The notes: generated by a model not told the origin, from the letters alone. DNA of 64,000 nt from Trichomonas vaginalis G3 (GCF_026262505.1 NC_067208.1:12409962-12473961); one strand, 5' to 3'. Counted from the stretch's first letter, positions 21,067 through 29,710 are shown. A program made the numbers and translations.

Positions 21067-24000
21067 ATGAACAAAAACGGAACAGCTAAAATGAATGATA
21101 ATCAAATAAGAGCCGAAGGTAGAAGGTTATTTAAACGCTTCTATAACATTCCTGATGGTGTTAATCCTAAAACTCGTAGAAGTTATTTAAATGAAGCCAT
21201 AGATGCATATGAAGGGTTTGACATTTCATCAGAAAGTGAGAGATTAGCAAGAATGTTAAACGTTAATATTGATTTCTATTATTGTGTTCCTCAACCAGAA
21301 GACGTAGATATTAACAAGGTAGACTTTCCATTAGTGGATTCAATAATGATAGATCCAGAATTTGAAACAGTAAATATTTTATTAACACAGAGTCCATGTG
21401 GAAAACTTCACGCTGACAGAATAACAGACGTTGAAGCACTCACCGGCTATAGAGTTTGTCCATATTGTAAAGAAGAAGTTTATTCTATCCGTGATGATCC
21501 AGAAAGGAAAAACCAAAGAAGATTTTTAAAGCATTGTGAGAAATGTAAAGAAAATAATGGAAGATTAATTCAAGACGTTCAGTTGCAAAAGACACAGCAA
21601 CCATATGCACCACATATTACGAAACAGAAGATATATCAGTGGTTATTAGCTCATAATTTGCAGAAATATTATAAACCGACAAGATATTATATTACTTTTG
21701 ACTTTGAAACATTAGAGACTAAAGAAGAATTACAACTTTCTGAGTGTGCAACTTTGAACGCTTACTTAAAACCATTCATGGTATCATCAACGGTTAAATT
21801 AAAGCCGCAAACGGACTCTTTGAGTCCTGAAGGTCTTTCAGACCGAAGCGGCGAGGTCGTAGACCGCGATAAAACATATACGAGGAATTTTTGCTTAACT
21901 TCAAGTGATTCTTTTATTTCTGATTGGATTGAGTTTTTATTTTCAACCTGTTCATTAGTTGCTAAATCAAATATGAGTCAATACGATGAATTATTGAAGC
22001 CGCAAACGGACCAAACGACATTAAATGAAAAACAGAAGGAAGCATTTAAAGAACTTCTAGATGAGGAATTCAATAAAGTGAATATCATAGGTTTTAATTC
22101 GGGAAAGTTTGATTTAAATTTAATTCTTCGTGATTTAAACACTGCAAAATGGAAAATAAAATCAATGCTGGGTTCTTCTTCACAATTTAAGCAAATCATT
22201 GTAAAGAAAACAAACTGTCCATATGAATTAAGATTTATTGACATCAGAAATTATATAGCGGGTGGAACATTAGACCAATTCACTCAAGATTTCGGAAACA
22301 ATAAATCACGTGTTAAATCCTTTTTCCCTTATCAATTCATCACATGGGAAAATTATGAAGATGAATTATATAAAGTGGAACCATTCACTCAAGATTCATT
22401 TTATTCAGCATTAACTCAAGAAACAATATCCGATTCAGATTATCAAATATATCTCAATGATGCTAAAAACTTTAAGAATAGATTAGAATATTTTATTCAT
22501 TATTGCAATAAAGATGTTGAAATTATGATTGACCCAATTGATAAAATTATTGAAGAAACATTTGTTTATAAAATTGATATGCTTCATAATCTTTCTTTAT
22601 CATCGAATGCTTCAATGATTCGTTACGCTTTAGCATATAAAGACTTTAATCCTAATGAAAAATATCCAGAAGAAGAAAATGTGGAATCAAGTTTTGAATT
22701 AACGAAAAAGTATTGGAAATATAAAATTGAATCATATAAGAAACAAGATGAAAAAGCAGAAAGGAATACTAAAAATAATGTTTCAATGGATGATTTTCAA
22801 TACTATCACGATTTAATCCTTTCATCTAAATGCAAAATGTGTGGTAAAGCGTTTACATATGCAAATAAACCAACATTGGATAGAATCGATAATGAAAAAC
22901 CACATACTAAAGAAAATTGTCAGTTAATGTGTTGTTATTGCAATGTCGTAAAATCAAACAAAGATGAAGACATTCAACGTTTAAGAATCAATTTAAGAAA
23001 TTATACATTAAAAAATAATTTACCAATGACTCTAGATTCAGTTGAAGCTTATCACATTCTCCGTAATGGAATTACTGGTGGTTTATCAAATGTTCAACAT
23101 AGAGTAAATCTTAAAGGAATCACGCACATTAATAAACTTTCATATAATCCAGAAACTAAAACTGTATCAAATGAGGACACTTCCAACATTATGACTCATT
23201 TCGTTGGTGTTGACTTTAATTCATTATATCCTTCATCATTTTCATCTAATCCTCATGATTTCATTCAATATACTGACCATAAAATGTATATGCCGGGAAG
23301 ATTGAATGGTGTTATCATTTGTGATACAGCAACAAAGAAAGCAAAAGCACTGGGAATTATTAAGAAGAAAAATACTTTATTCGTGGCTGAAGTAAAGGGT
23401 CACATTGATGAAAAATACATTAATGATTACATTAACTTTTTACCAATAATAAGAAACTTAGATATTATCACAGATGAAAAAACAATTGGTAGTTTTATGT
23501 ATAATTACATGAAATCAAACAATTTACCAGTTGACCAGAAACAGAGGAAATTAACTCAGTTAGCATCAACACACAACCAATATCAACCATTTTCTTCTTA
23601 TTATCTTTGGTATCTAATAGACAGATTTCATTTTATCATTGATGACATTCAATCAATTTTAACATTTACGAAAAATACTTGTTTTAATGAATTTGCGAAT
23701 GAATTTATGAACGAAAGACAAAAGGCTGAATTAGAAGGAAATAAAGGAAAAAGTTTATTTTGCAAGATTTCACTTAATGGATCATATGGTTACGATGCAA
23801 TGAATACACAAAATTACGCAAAGACTAAAATAATGAATACACAGAAGGCACGCGTTGCATGTATGTCAAATAAGTTTAAAAACATAAGAGAAATAGGAGA
23901 GGATACGTATCAAGTGATGCTTAAAGATAGATTTTATAGATGTGATACATGTTTACAAGAGGCATTCTTCACTTTAGATAATGCTAAATACTGGTATTTG

Positions 24001-24600
24001 GTTTTCATTTATGATTTTATGTATAAATGCATGGATGTTAATCGTTTTCATTTCATTGAAGGTGATACTGATTCATCTTATTGGGCAATCGCTGGCGACC
24101 CAAATCTTCCTAACACTCAAGCATTTCAAGCAATTGTTACCGATAAAAAATTTTATGATAAAAACATTTACAAATTCGCACCTTTTGATTTCTTCTGTTT
24201 TAATGAGAAATTTAAACCTAAATTAAAGAATAAAGCTGAAGAAAAAGCACATGAGAAGAAGTTATTGGGTTTAGCAATTGAGAAACAAGGTGATAACATG
24301 GTTGCTTTATGTCCTAAGTGTTATACTTCATTCAACGGTTCAATTGATGGAAGTGATTTTAAAAAGATTGCACAAAAAATGAAAGGAGTTAGTTTACGAC
24401 AAAATAAACAATTAACACCTAAAAATTATTTGGATATAATAAATGATAAAGTGATATTTGATGGTCAGAATATTAATTTACAACTTAAAAACGGGTCAAT
24501 GACTCGCTTAACAATCGGTAAGACTGCATTAACAGGAGCACACACTAAGCTGTATGTTGTGAAAATGGATGTTGTATGCCATTTATTTAATACAATTTAA
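21067..24600 (+). CDS. Polinton family-B DNA polymerase with an internal HNH-like domain
   Basis: The 1,177-aa protein has 3'-5' exonuclease motifs (DFET near residue 212, NSGKFDLNLI near 349, a YCNKDVEIM third motif near 483) and polymerase motifs A (DFNSLYPS near 716), B (KISLNGSYG near 900) and C (DTDS near 1000). This is the protein-primed polymerase expected to copy the element. Between exonuclease and motif A, residues about 585-635 form an HNH-type zinc module: CKMC, TLDRIDN, H..NCQLMCCYCN. The N-terminal part has a CPYC ... HCEKC zinc-ribbon-like stretch. GC-rich hairpins are translated in frame near residues 246-269 and 313-316. The gene looks whole. Confidence 0.95.
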   Translation: MNKNGTAKMNDNQIRAEGRRLFKRFYNIPDGVNPKTRRSYLNEAIDAYEGFDISSESERLARMLNVNIDFYYCVPQPEDVDINKVDFPLVDSIMIDPEFETVNILLTQSPCGKLHADRITDVEALTGYRVCPYCKEEVYSIRDDPERKNQRRFLKHCEKCKENNGRLIQDVQLQKTQQPYAPHITKQKIYQWLLAHNLQKYYKPTRYYITFDFETLETKEELQLSECATLNAYLKPFMVSSTVKLKPQTDSLSPEGLSDRSGEVVDRDKTYTRNFCLTSSDSFISDWIEFLFSTCSLVAKSNMSQYDELLKPQTDQTTLNEKQKEAFKELLDEEFNKVNIIGFNSGKFDLNLILRDLNTAKWKIKSMLGSSSQFKQIIVKKTNCPYELRFIDIRNYIAGGTLDQFTQDFGNNKSRVKSFFPYQFITWENYEDELYKVEPFTQDSFYSALTQETISDSDYQIYLNDAKNFKNRLEYFIHYCNKDVEIMIDPIDKIIEETFVYKIDMLHNLSLSSNASMIRYALAYKDFNPNEKYPEEENVESSFELTKKYWKYKIESYKKQDEKAERNTKNNVSMDDFQYYHDLILSSKCKMCGKAFTYANKPTLDRIDNEKPHTKENCQLMCCYCNVVKSNKDEDIQRLRINLRNYTLKNNLPMTLDSVEAYHILRNGITGGLSNVQHRVNLKGITHINKLSYNPETKTVSNEDTSNIMTHFVGVDFNSLYPSSFSSNPHDFIQYTDHKMYMPGRLNGVIICDTATKKAKALGIIKKKNTLFVAEVKGHIDEKYINDYINFLPIIRNLDIITDEKTIGSFMYNYMKSNNLPVDQKQRKLTQLASTHNQYQPFSSYYLWYLIDRFHFIIDDIQSILTFTKNTCFNEFANEFMNERQKAELEGNKGKSLFCKISLNGSYGYDAMNTQNYAKTKIMNTQKARVACMSNKFKNIREIGEDTYQVMLKDRFYRCDTCLQEAFFTLDNAKYWYLVFIYDFMYKCMDVNRFHFIEGDTDSSYWAIAGDPNLPNTQAFQAIVTDKKFYDKNIYKFAPFDFFCFNEKFKPKLKNKAEEKAHEKKLLGLAIEKQGDNMVALCPKCYTSFNGSIDGSDFKKIAQKMKGVSLRQNKQLTPKNYLDIINDKVIFDGQNINLQLKNGSMTRLTIGKTALTGAHTKLYVVKMDVVCHLFNTI
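21804..21866. repeat. Run of short GC-rich hairpins inside PolB
   Basis: Adjacent perfect small palindromes: CCG-CAAA-CGG (21805-21814), GGACTC-TTT-GAGTCC (21813-21827), GGTCT-TTC-AGACC (21832-21844) and GGTC-GTA-GACC (21855-21865). They are a GC-rich island in AT-rich coding sequence, read in frame. The CCGCAAACGGAC text returns near 22003-22014. Confidence 0.85.
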
Positions 24601-24616
24601 AATTTTATTTTTAATG

Positions 24617-25035
24617 AAATGCCACAGAAGAGACAAAGGAATAAATCGATTTATACCAAATGATTTTAACTTTCAGATTCCAAATAATCAACCACAACGA
24701 ATTTTTCAATCCCACCACAGCATCAACGGAGAAGAACATTCACCCCTGAAGAAAGAAATTTCAATAATTTGATGCGTCAACAAAATCAAGGTTTGAGATT
24801 TTATCCGGGTAGTAATGGTATACATATAAGGCATCCAAATTTAGATAGAAGATATACCGCTGAGATTCATATTTTACCTAATAATACGGTTAATTTTGCT
24901 GGATTTTATGATCATCATCAGGAAATCTGGACTCCACCATTTGATACTGTTTTAGAAGGAGGAACCGTTAATGATGCGATTCAATATGTAAATAATGGCT
25001 TTGATACTATGATTCAAAGAGGTGGACACCCTTAA
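24617..25035 (+). pseudogene. Small Polinton A gene between PolB and integrase (broken)
   Basis: The longest readable part (from 24769, 88 codons) encodes a basic, aromatic, beta-strand-like protein (RHPNLDRRYTAEIHIL, FAGFYDHHQEIW). The region appears to be one small gene with about one break. No family is recognised. It lies between PolB and the integrase on the same strand and is preceded by the T-rich leader usual for genes of this element. Confidence 0.45.
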
Positions 25036-25059
25036 AACATTTATTTTATTTTTATATAA

Positions 25060-26697
25060 ATGGATGACGCGGATTTGATGGATGACTCGGATTTGATGGA
25101 TAATGTAGATTTAGAAATTTTAATTGATGATTTAATATTTAATCAAAATTTTCTTGATTATTATGATTTAAAAGCATATCTCCAAAAATATGATAACAAT
25201 ATAACGGGTGATGATATGGGTTATTATTATTATTATTATAAAAATGAAGTTTTGAAATATCATGATAGAATAATTTCTAAAATTAAAGACAAAATTAAAA
25301 ATAATGAATATAAAAAGGGAAAAACTAAACCACAACTTAAACAGTTGAAAGATTTCAAAAATAAAGTATTAACAGAAGAAGATATTGATGAATTATATAA
25401 TTTATATAATCCTGAGTCACAAAAGCCAAAAGAGAAAAAGCCGAAAACAACACCAAAAGAGAAAAAGCCGAAAACAACACCAAAAGAGAAAGTAGCAAAT
25501 GTTCAACAGCTAAAGGTGCAAAACGCCCAGGTCCTTCAGACCATAAATGAAGCACAAGCTTTAATTTATGATTCATTAGTTAAACCATATTCAGCCCGAC
25601 TTTTAAATGAAGATCAACTTTTGGAATTCATCCTTCAACATAAACTCGAAGCGGGAAAGTATATCAAACCTTTATATACAGCATATTTAAAACAAATGAA
25701 CAGAATACATCCAGAATTAATGAAGGAAGGAATGAAATCCAAAACTTCATCATCCAAAATCAAAGCAGATAAAATTAAACCACTTACAACACCAAAACCT
25801 CCAACGACAGTACCTCCTCCTTCAGTTAATCATTCATCATTCACTTTATTATATCCATTTCAAACATTAAAGAAGCAAAAAGATTTTAAAAAGGATTTCA
25901 AGATATTAAATAAACCAATTGACCCGAAAATTCAACCGTTAAAGGAAAAATTCAGTCGCCCTTCATTTGCACCATATCCATATTCATACGAAATCGATCA
26001 TCTGGAATATTCAAAAGGAAAAGTTACTTATTTATTTGCCATTAACATTAACACTAGATATTTATATTGCATTCCGGTGAAAGGGAAAACAGAACAGGAA
26101 ACAAGAAGAGCTATTCAATACTTACTAGATCATGAAAGAGTAGATAATATAAGGGGTGATGGTGATAAAGGATTTCAGGCAGCTATGGCTCATTATTTCC
26201 CACAAATTAATTTTTACTTTTCATCCTCTCCATATACGTTTCATAATAAAATAGTTGATGCGGTAATGAGAACTCTTAGAGATGCGTTAGGGGTTAACGG
26301 TCAGATATACTGGGATGGAAATCATGACTCCATCATACAGCAGTTAGTATATTATTACAATAATACATGGCATAGAACTATAAACATGAAACCAGTGGAA
26401 ATGAAAAATGATATTTCAAAAGAATGGGAATATATTAGAAAGCAAATGGAAAGGTTAAATGATGTTAAACGTGAACAAATTAATTCGGGGCTCATGAATT
26501 TTAAACAAGGGGATAAAGTTTTGATTCATCTCGATTATGGAAAAACTGATAAATTAATGACAAAAAGAAGACGAAGATTTGACACAATAGCTGAATTTGT
26601 TAGATATATTAACGGCAATGCATTAGTTGAAGTTGACAATAAATTAATAGAAATTCCGATTTATTTTATTACTCCATTATATTTAAATAATATTTAA
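25060..26697 (+). CDS. Polinton integrase (retroviral-type rve core)
   Basis: The 545-aa protein has an acidic N-terminus, a Lys/Pro-rich linker with a repeated KEKKPKTTP unit (residues about 125-147) and an RNase H-fold integrase core from about residue 300: EIDHLEY on the first strand, RGDGDKGF on the fourth, and an RTLRDAL helix. A small beta-rich C-terminal domain (KQGDKVLIHLDYGK) follows. Polinton integrases of this kind insert the element and make the 6-bp duplication seen at its ends. The second copy in this window, in element B, is clearly distinct. A GGTC-CTTCA-GACC hairpin lies in the coding sequence at 25530-25542. It looks whole. Confidence 0.92.
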   Translation: MDDADLMDDSDLMDNVDLEILIDDLIFNQNFLDYYDLKAYLQKYDNNITGDDMGYYYYYYKNEVLKYHDRIISKIKDKIKNNEYKKGKTKPQLKQLKDFKNKVLTEEDIDELYNLYNPESQKPKEKKPKTTPKEKKPKTTPKEKVANVQQLKVQNAQVLQTINEAQALIYDSLVKPYSARLLNEDQLLEFILQHKLEAGKYIKPLYTAYLKQMNRIHPELMKEGMKSKTSSSKIKADKIKPLTTPKPPTTVPPPSVNHSSFTLLYPFQTLKKQKDFKKDFKILNKPIDPKIQPLKEKFSRPSFAPYPYSYEIDHLEYSKGKVTYLFAININTRYLYCIPVKGKTEQETRRAIQYLLDHERVDNIRGDGDKGFQAAMAHYFPQINFYFSSSPYTFHNKIVDAVMRTLRDALGVNGQIYWDGNHDSIIQQLVYYYNNTWHRTINMKPVEMKNDISKEWEYIRKQMERLNDVKREQINSGLMNFKQGDKVLIHLDYGKTDKLMTKRRRRFDTIAEFVRYINGNALVEVDNKLIEIPIYFITPLYLNNI

Positions 26698-26717
26698 TTT
26701 TTTTTATTTCGTAAGAA

Positions 26718-26990
26718 ATGAGTGACAACGAAGCAGTCAAGAGTCCAGACGATGAATATAAAAAGAAACTAAACAGAATTAAATCAAAAATATGTTATTA
26801 CAAAAAGAAGCCACAATGTGGTGGGGTTGAAAACAATAAAGAGAGGAAAGAAATAATCGAAAAATTAGAAACTTATCGTTCAATCCTTAAACTGAGTGAA
26901 GCAAAAATAAAAGAATTTAATAGAATAAATAAATTGATTGGAAGAGATGAATTTAATAAAGATGAATTTTTAAACTCTATCCAAATTTAA
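26718..26990 (+). CDS. Small charged Polinton protein, unknown
   Basis: Ninety residues, strongly helical, rich in Lys and Glu, with a KKPQCGG turn in the middle. No family is recognised. It follows the integrase by 20 bases, has a T-rich leader ending TTTCGTAAGAA, and its stop overlaps by four bases the stop of the convergent micro-gene at 26987-27151. Confidence 0.65.
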   Translation: MSDNEAVKSPDDEYKKKLNRIKSKICYYKKKPQCGGVENNKERKEIIEKLETYRSILKLSEAKIKEFNRINKLIGRDEFNKDEFLNSIQI

Positions 26991-27151
26991 TTTTTATTCC
27001 TCTTCGACAACATCTCTCTTTCCATCATTACCGCATAACCACATTTTCTCAATTTTAGTGGTTTGTTATTTTTAACATGTTCTTGCATCATTTTTATCAT
27101 TTCCTCCCTTGTTATGATTCGTGGTAAATTTTGAGCTTGTGGGGTATTCAT
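26987..27151 (-). CDS. Micro-protein 1 (54 aa) with ITREExxKMM motif
   Basis: The short frame from an ATG at 27151 encodes a helical peptide whose core IITREEMIKMMQ matches LLTKDEVNKMMI and LLTRQQLEKLLK in two other tiny genes of this element. Directly upstream is the leader ATTTTTATTTTTATCATAAATG, shared nearly base for base by all three, including the initiator TCATA (27153-27157). That shared leader is the main evidence that it is expressed. Function unknown. Confidence 0.65.
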   Translation of the reverse strand: MNTPQAQNLPRIITREEMIKMMQEHVKNNKPLKLRKCGYAVMMEREMLSKRNKN

Positions 27152-27216
27152 TTATGATAAAAATAAAAATTTGATGTTATCGTTATTTTATCGTGAATGT
27201 TTTTAGGTCATTCAAT

Positions 27217-27444
27217 AATTAATTATTTTTGAAGAACCGAAGGTGCTACCATGTTACCATGTGCTACCAGGTCATTTAACTTTTCTGAAAAAGTGTGACA
27301 ACATGACATTTTGACAACAACATAGGAGGAAGGTAGTTATTAATTATTTTTGAAGAACCGAAGGTGCTACCATGTTACCATGTGCTACCAGGTCATTTAA
27401 CTTTTCTGAAAAAATGAGACAACATGACATTTTGACAACATAGA
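27217..27444. repeat. Two direct copies of a ~108-bp Polinton repeat
   Basis: Copies at 27217-27325 and 27337-27444 run AATTAATTATTTTTGAAG, then GGTGCTACCATGTTACCATG, then TGACAACATGACATTTTGAC. Three more copies in the opposite orientation lie at 27812-27935, 28722-28834 and, diverged, 58743-58852. Confidence 0.9.
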
Positions 27445-27507
27445 CAAGATTTAATTGAATTATCATCAAATCCTTTAGATGTATGGATAAATACACATTA
27501 TGATGAA

Positions 27508-27759
27508 TTGTGTGCAGGTATGACGTGTGAAAATGCTCTATTCTGCAAACCATCAGACATGAAAGACAAAAACTTTCAAATGAGTATTAAGGATAAATGT
27601 GATAGGAAACATAGAAGAATAGACGGTAAACAAACATGGTGTTATGTTTTGAAAGAAGAAATGAAAGGATTATATAAACAGGTTGAACCAAACGATAATG
27701 AGGATTCATTTACTGATGATGAAATACCTGTAAATGAGCCGCTAAGCGGCGAGACCTGA
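27508..27759 (+). pseudogene. Orphan C-terminal gene fragment between repeats
   Basis: A Lys/Asp-rich reading frame with several Cys (CAGMTCENALFCKPSD) is open from just after the second repeat copy and lacks a convincing beginning. It ends in a pair of GC-rich hairpins (GCCGC-TAA-GCGGC, AGACC-TGAA-GGTCT) that run into the stop. It looks like the tail of a lost gene. Family not recognised. Confidence 0.35.
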
Positions 27760-27765
27760 AGGTCT
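27738..27765. repeat. Two GC-rich hairpins at a gene end
   Basis: GCCGC-TAA-GCGGC (27738-27750) and AGACC-TGAA-GGTCT (27752-27765) lie side by side at the 3' end of the orphan frame. Same hairpin family as those in PolB and at 29204-29274. Confidence 0.88.
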
Positions 27766-27811
27766 AGCTTTATAAAGTATGATTGGAATTTATTTTTGCA
27801 TTAATCCTGAA

Positions 27812-27935
27812 CTGTTGTCAAAATGTCATGTTGTCAAAATGTCATGTTGTCACACTTTTTCAGAGAAGTTAAATGACCTGGTAGCACATGGTAACATGGT
27901 AGCACCTTCGGTTATTCAAAAATAATTAATTATTG
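27812..27935. repeat. Inverted copy of the ~108-bp Polinton repeat (3' of KilA-N gene)
   Basis: Reads TGTTGTCAAAATGTCATG (this start doubled), through GGTAGCACATGGTAACATGG, to AATAATTAATTA. It is opposite in orientation to 27217-27444 and adjoins the stop of the KilA-N gene. Confidence 0.9.
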
Positions 27936-27950
27936 AATAACCTAAATCAT

Positions 27951-28616
27951 TTACTCACAATATTTTTGTACAAAACGACCCCAAACTTTTAACTTCTTTT
28001 CTGCAGCTTCAAATGCTATCTTAGTGAGTTCATATTCTCTAAATTCTCTCTTTAAATCTTCTTGTTCCCATTGGTCTAGTTCGTATGGAGAATCTCTATA
28101 ACCATAATATATCTCACGTTCATGTTCTAATTGTTTTTCACACATTTTTCCAACTTCTTCTTCAAACAAAGGTTTAGCATTCTCTACTGTATCTTCAAGT
28201 TCTTCTTCATCTAATTTCTCATGAACTTTCTTGTCTATGGAGTCCATAATATCTTTGACATAAAATGCATACTTTACAGAGCACCATTCAGCAACAAAAT
28301 GAACGAGGTCAGCATGTATGTAAATACCTTTGAATTCATTCATAACACCCTTAGTAAGCTCATAAAATGCTTGTTTTGAGGTCGAGCCACTTTTGGCTCC
28401 ACCGTATTCGTTCATCCAAAACTCAAGAATTTCCTGCATTTTAGTACTATTGAGAAATCTGTTTAAATGGTTTAACTTTCCTGCTTCTCTTGCCATCTTT
28501 GTTGCATTAATGTAACCATCCTTGTCTCTACGTAAGACTTCAATACCGTTATAAGTGCCTTTTGTGAATGTTTCGCCATTAGATTTGTTCGTGAATGTTT
28601 TTGCTTCGACTGACAT
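27951..28616 (-). CDS. KilA-N domain protein
   Basis: From the ATG at 28616 (MSVEAKTFTNKSNGETF) the protein has 221 residues. The first ~120 carry a KilA-N domain: GIEVLRRDKDGYINATKMAR, LNRFLNST, a GIYIHADLVHFVAEWCS stretch and YAFYVKDIMD. KilA-N is a DNA-binding domain of phages, bacteria and large DNA viruses, and it is also common in T. vaginalis. The C-terminal ~90 residues are a charged coiled coil. A longer frame from 28730 reads through the repeat and the T-rich leader, so the internal start is preferred. Its leader (TTTTATTTTGTATGTAAG) is nearly the same as that before the KilA-N relic at 57,707 in element B. Confidence 0.9.
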   Translation of the reverse strand: MSVEAKTFTNKSNGETFTKGTYNGIEVLRRDKDGYINATKMAREAGKLNHLNRFLNSTKMQEILEFWMNEYGGAKSGSTSKQAFYELTKGVMNEFKGIYIHADLVHFVAEWCSVKYAFYVKDIMDSIDKKVHEKLDEEELEDTVENAKPLFEEEVGKMCEKQLEHEREIYYGYRDSPYELDQWEQEDLKREFREYELTKIAFEAAEKKLKVWGRFVQKYCE

Positions 28617-28721
28617 TTCTGTTCTTACATACAAAATAAAAAAATAAAAAAATAAAACTAACTTTATTTTTGGGTCATTTACACTCATTCCGATGAAGTC
28701 ATGACAAATCATTTCCTGTGT

Positions 28722-28834
28722 TGTTGTCAAAATGTCATGTTGTCACACTTTTTCAGAGAAGTTAAATGACCTGGTAGCACATGGTAGCATGGTAGCACCT
28801 TCTGTTCTTCAATAATTAATTATTTTTGAATAAC
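28722..28834. repeat. Inverted copy of the ~108-bp Polinton repeat (5' of KilA-N gene)
   Basis: Same orientation as 27812-27935. Together they place a repeat copy on each side of the KilA-N gene. Confidence 0.9.
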
Positions 28835-28885
28835 TGGGAAATAAATTTACGTCAAATATGCAATTTATAAAATCTTATGTCGACA

Positions 28886-28958
28886 GGCTACGTAGCACAG
28901 TGGTCTAAGGTGGTGTTATGGAGGGGTCAAGGTCTGTGGTTCGAACCGCGACAGCGCC
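28886..28958 (+). ncRNA. tRNA-like sequence with Pol III A and B boxes
   Basis: The 73-nt GC-rich stretch contains a perfect A box (TAGCACAGTGG, 28893-28903) and a perfect B box (GGTTCGAACC, 28938-28947) at tRNA-like spacing, followed by T-runs (ATTTTCTTATTTTC) that could end Pol III transcription. By hand the acceptor ends pair only as GGC/GCC and the T and anticodon stems do not fold well, so a working tRNA is doubtful. It may be a tRNA-derived RNA or a relic. It lies between the KilA-N cluster and the micro-genes. Confidence 0.5.
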
Positions 28959-29340
28959 GTATTTTCTTATTTTCTTTGTTTGTCTTGTTTGTCGTGAATA
29001 AAAAGTATCATAAAAGTGCTCTATCTTCCACGGAATAAATAAAAAATTTACTTTATTTCTTCTTTATTTCTTCTTTATTTCTTTGTTCCCGTGGAAGAAG
29101 GGTTTTGATGTTTTTTCTCAGCCGAAATCAATGATTTTTTCATTTTTGGAATCCTTAGCGAATGAGGAATCTTTTCTCTCGTGGAAGCTTTGACCTAAAA
29201 TAAGCCGCTAGCGGCAAGGGCGAAGCCCATAATTTAGGTGAAGAGACCCAAAGGGTCAGAGCCGCAAAGCGGCTAGGTGAGATATCACCTGTTTTTTCAC
29301 CTGTTTTTATGGTAGTAGTGAAATAAAATTTTGTTATCAG
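28959..29340. other. Intergenic block with hairpins and short repeats
   Basis: No gene is seen. It holds an inverted pair CTTCCACGG / CCGTGGAAG (about 29029-29037 and 29089-29097) around three TTTATTTCTTC units, then the GC-rich hairpin cluster 29204-29274, then TCACCTGTTTTTTCACCTG. Confidence 0.7.
29204..29277. repeat. Cluster of four GC-rich hairpins
   Basis: GCCGC-TA-GCGGC (29204-29215), GGGC-GAA-GCCC (29218-29228), GACCC-AAA-GGGTC (29245-29257) and AGCCGC-AAA-GCGGCT (29260-29274). The 34 bases 29244-29277 recur exactly, inverted, at 46809-46842 in element B. Confidence 0.93.
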
Positions 29341-29523
29341 TTATTTTATCATCATTTTATTAACTTCATCTTTAGTTAATAATTTGAATGGATTCGCTAA
29401 TGTTCCACCTTGAGTCACAACACCTACCCCGGCTAATTGTGAAGAACCTGGGATAAGTACTCCATGAAATGATTTCATTGGTATCATTAATTTAGAAATA
29501 GTTGGCTTAATTAATTTTGTCAT
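29341..29523 (-). CDS. Micro-protein 2 (60 aa) with LLTKDEVNKMM motif
   Basis: A 60-residue protein: basic helical start, Gly/Val-rich middle (GVGVVTQGG), and the C-terminal LLTKDEVNKMMIK that matches the other two micro-proteins. The leader TTTTTATCATAAATG is identical in style to theirs. Function unknown. Confidence 0.65.
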   Translation of the reverse strand: MTKLIKPTISKLMIPMKSFHGVLIPGSSQLAGVGVVTQGGTLANPFKLLTKDEVNKMMIK

Positions 29524-29566
29524 TTATGATAAAAATAAAATTGCATAATTTAAATTTTTTTCTTTC

Positions 29567-29710
29567 TCATTTTCTCATTTTCTCATCCTGTTTTGGTTTC
29601 AGCAACTTTTCAAGTTGTTGTCTTGTCAGTAACTTTAATTTTAACTTTGGATCAAATATTGGGTTTCCATCTTTATCTCTTCCAATAACACCATATGGTA
29701 GAATCTTCAT
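29567..29710 (-). CDS. Micro-protein 3 (47 aa) with LLTRQQLEKLL motif
   Basis: A 47-residue basic peptide from an ATG at 29710: MKILPYGVIGRDKDGNPIF, then LKLLTRQQLEKLLK. The leader ATTTTTATTTTATCATAAATG contains the initiator TCATA at 29712-29716. Third member of the micro-protein set. Confidence 0.62.
   Translation of the reverse strand: MKILPYGVIGRDKDGNPIFDPKLKLKLLTRQQLEKLLKPKQDEKMRK

Noticed and set aside
22800-23000. Intein or homing endonuclease inserted in PolB
   Set aside because: The HNH segment is short and lies between domains; I see no Hint-type splice blocks and no duplicated flanks.
25060-26697. LTR retrotransposon integrase
   Set aside because: There is no reverse transcriptase, gag or LTR nearby. 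PolB, ATPase and capsid genes plus long inverted repeats make it a Polinton.
28617-28730. N-terminal extension of the KilA-N protein (MTTTQEMICHDF...)
   Set aside because: It reads through the T-rich leader and part of the repeat; the internal ATG with a conserved leader is the better start.
28886-28958. A functional tRNA gene with assigned anticodon
   Set aside because: A and B boxes are perfect, but acceptor, anticodon and T stems do not pair well by hand, so I call it tRNA-like only.
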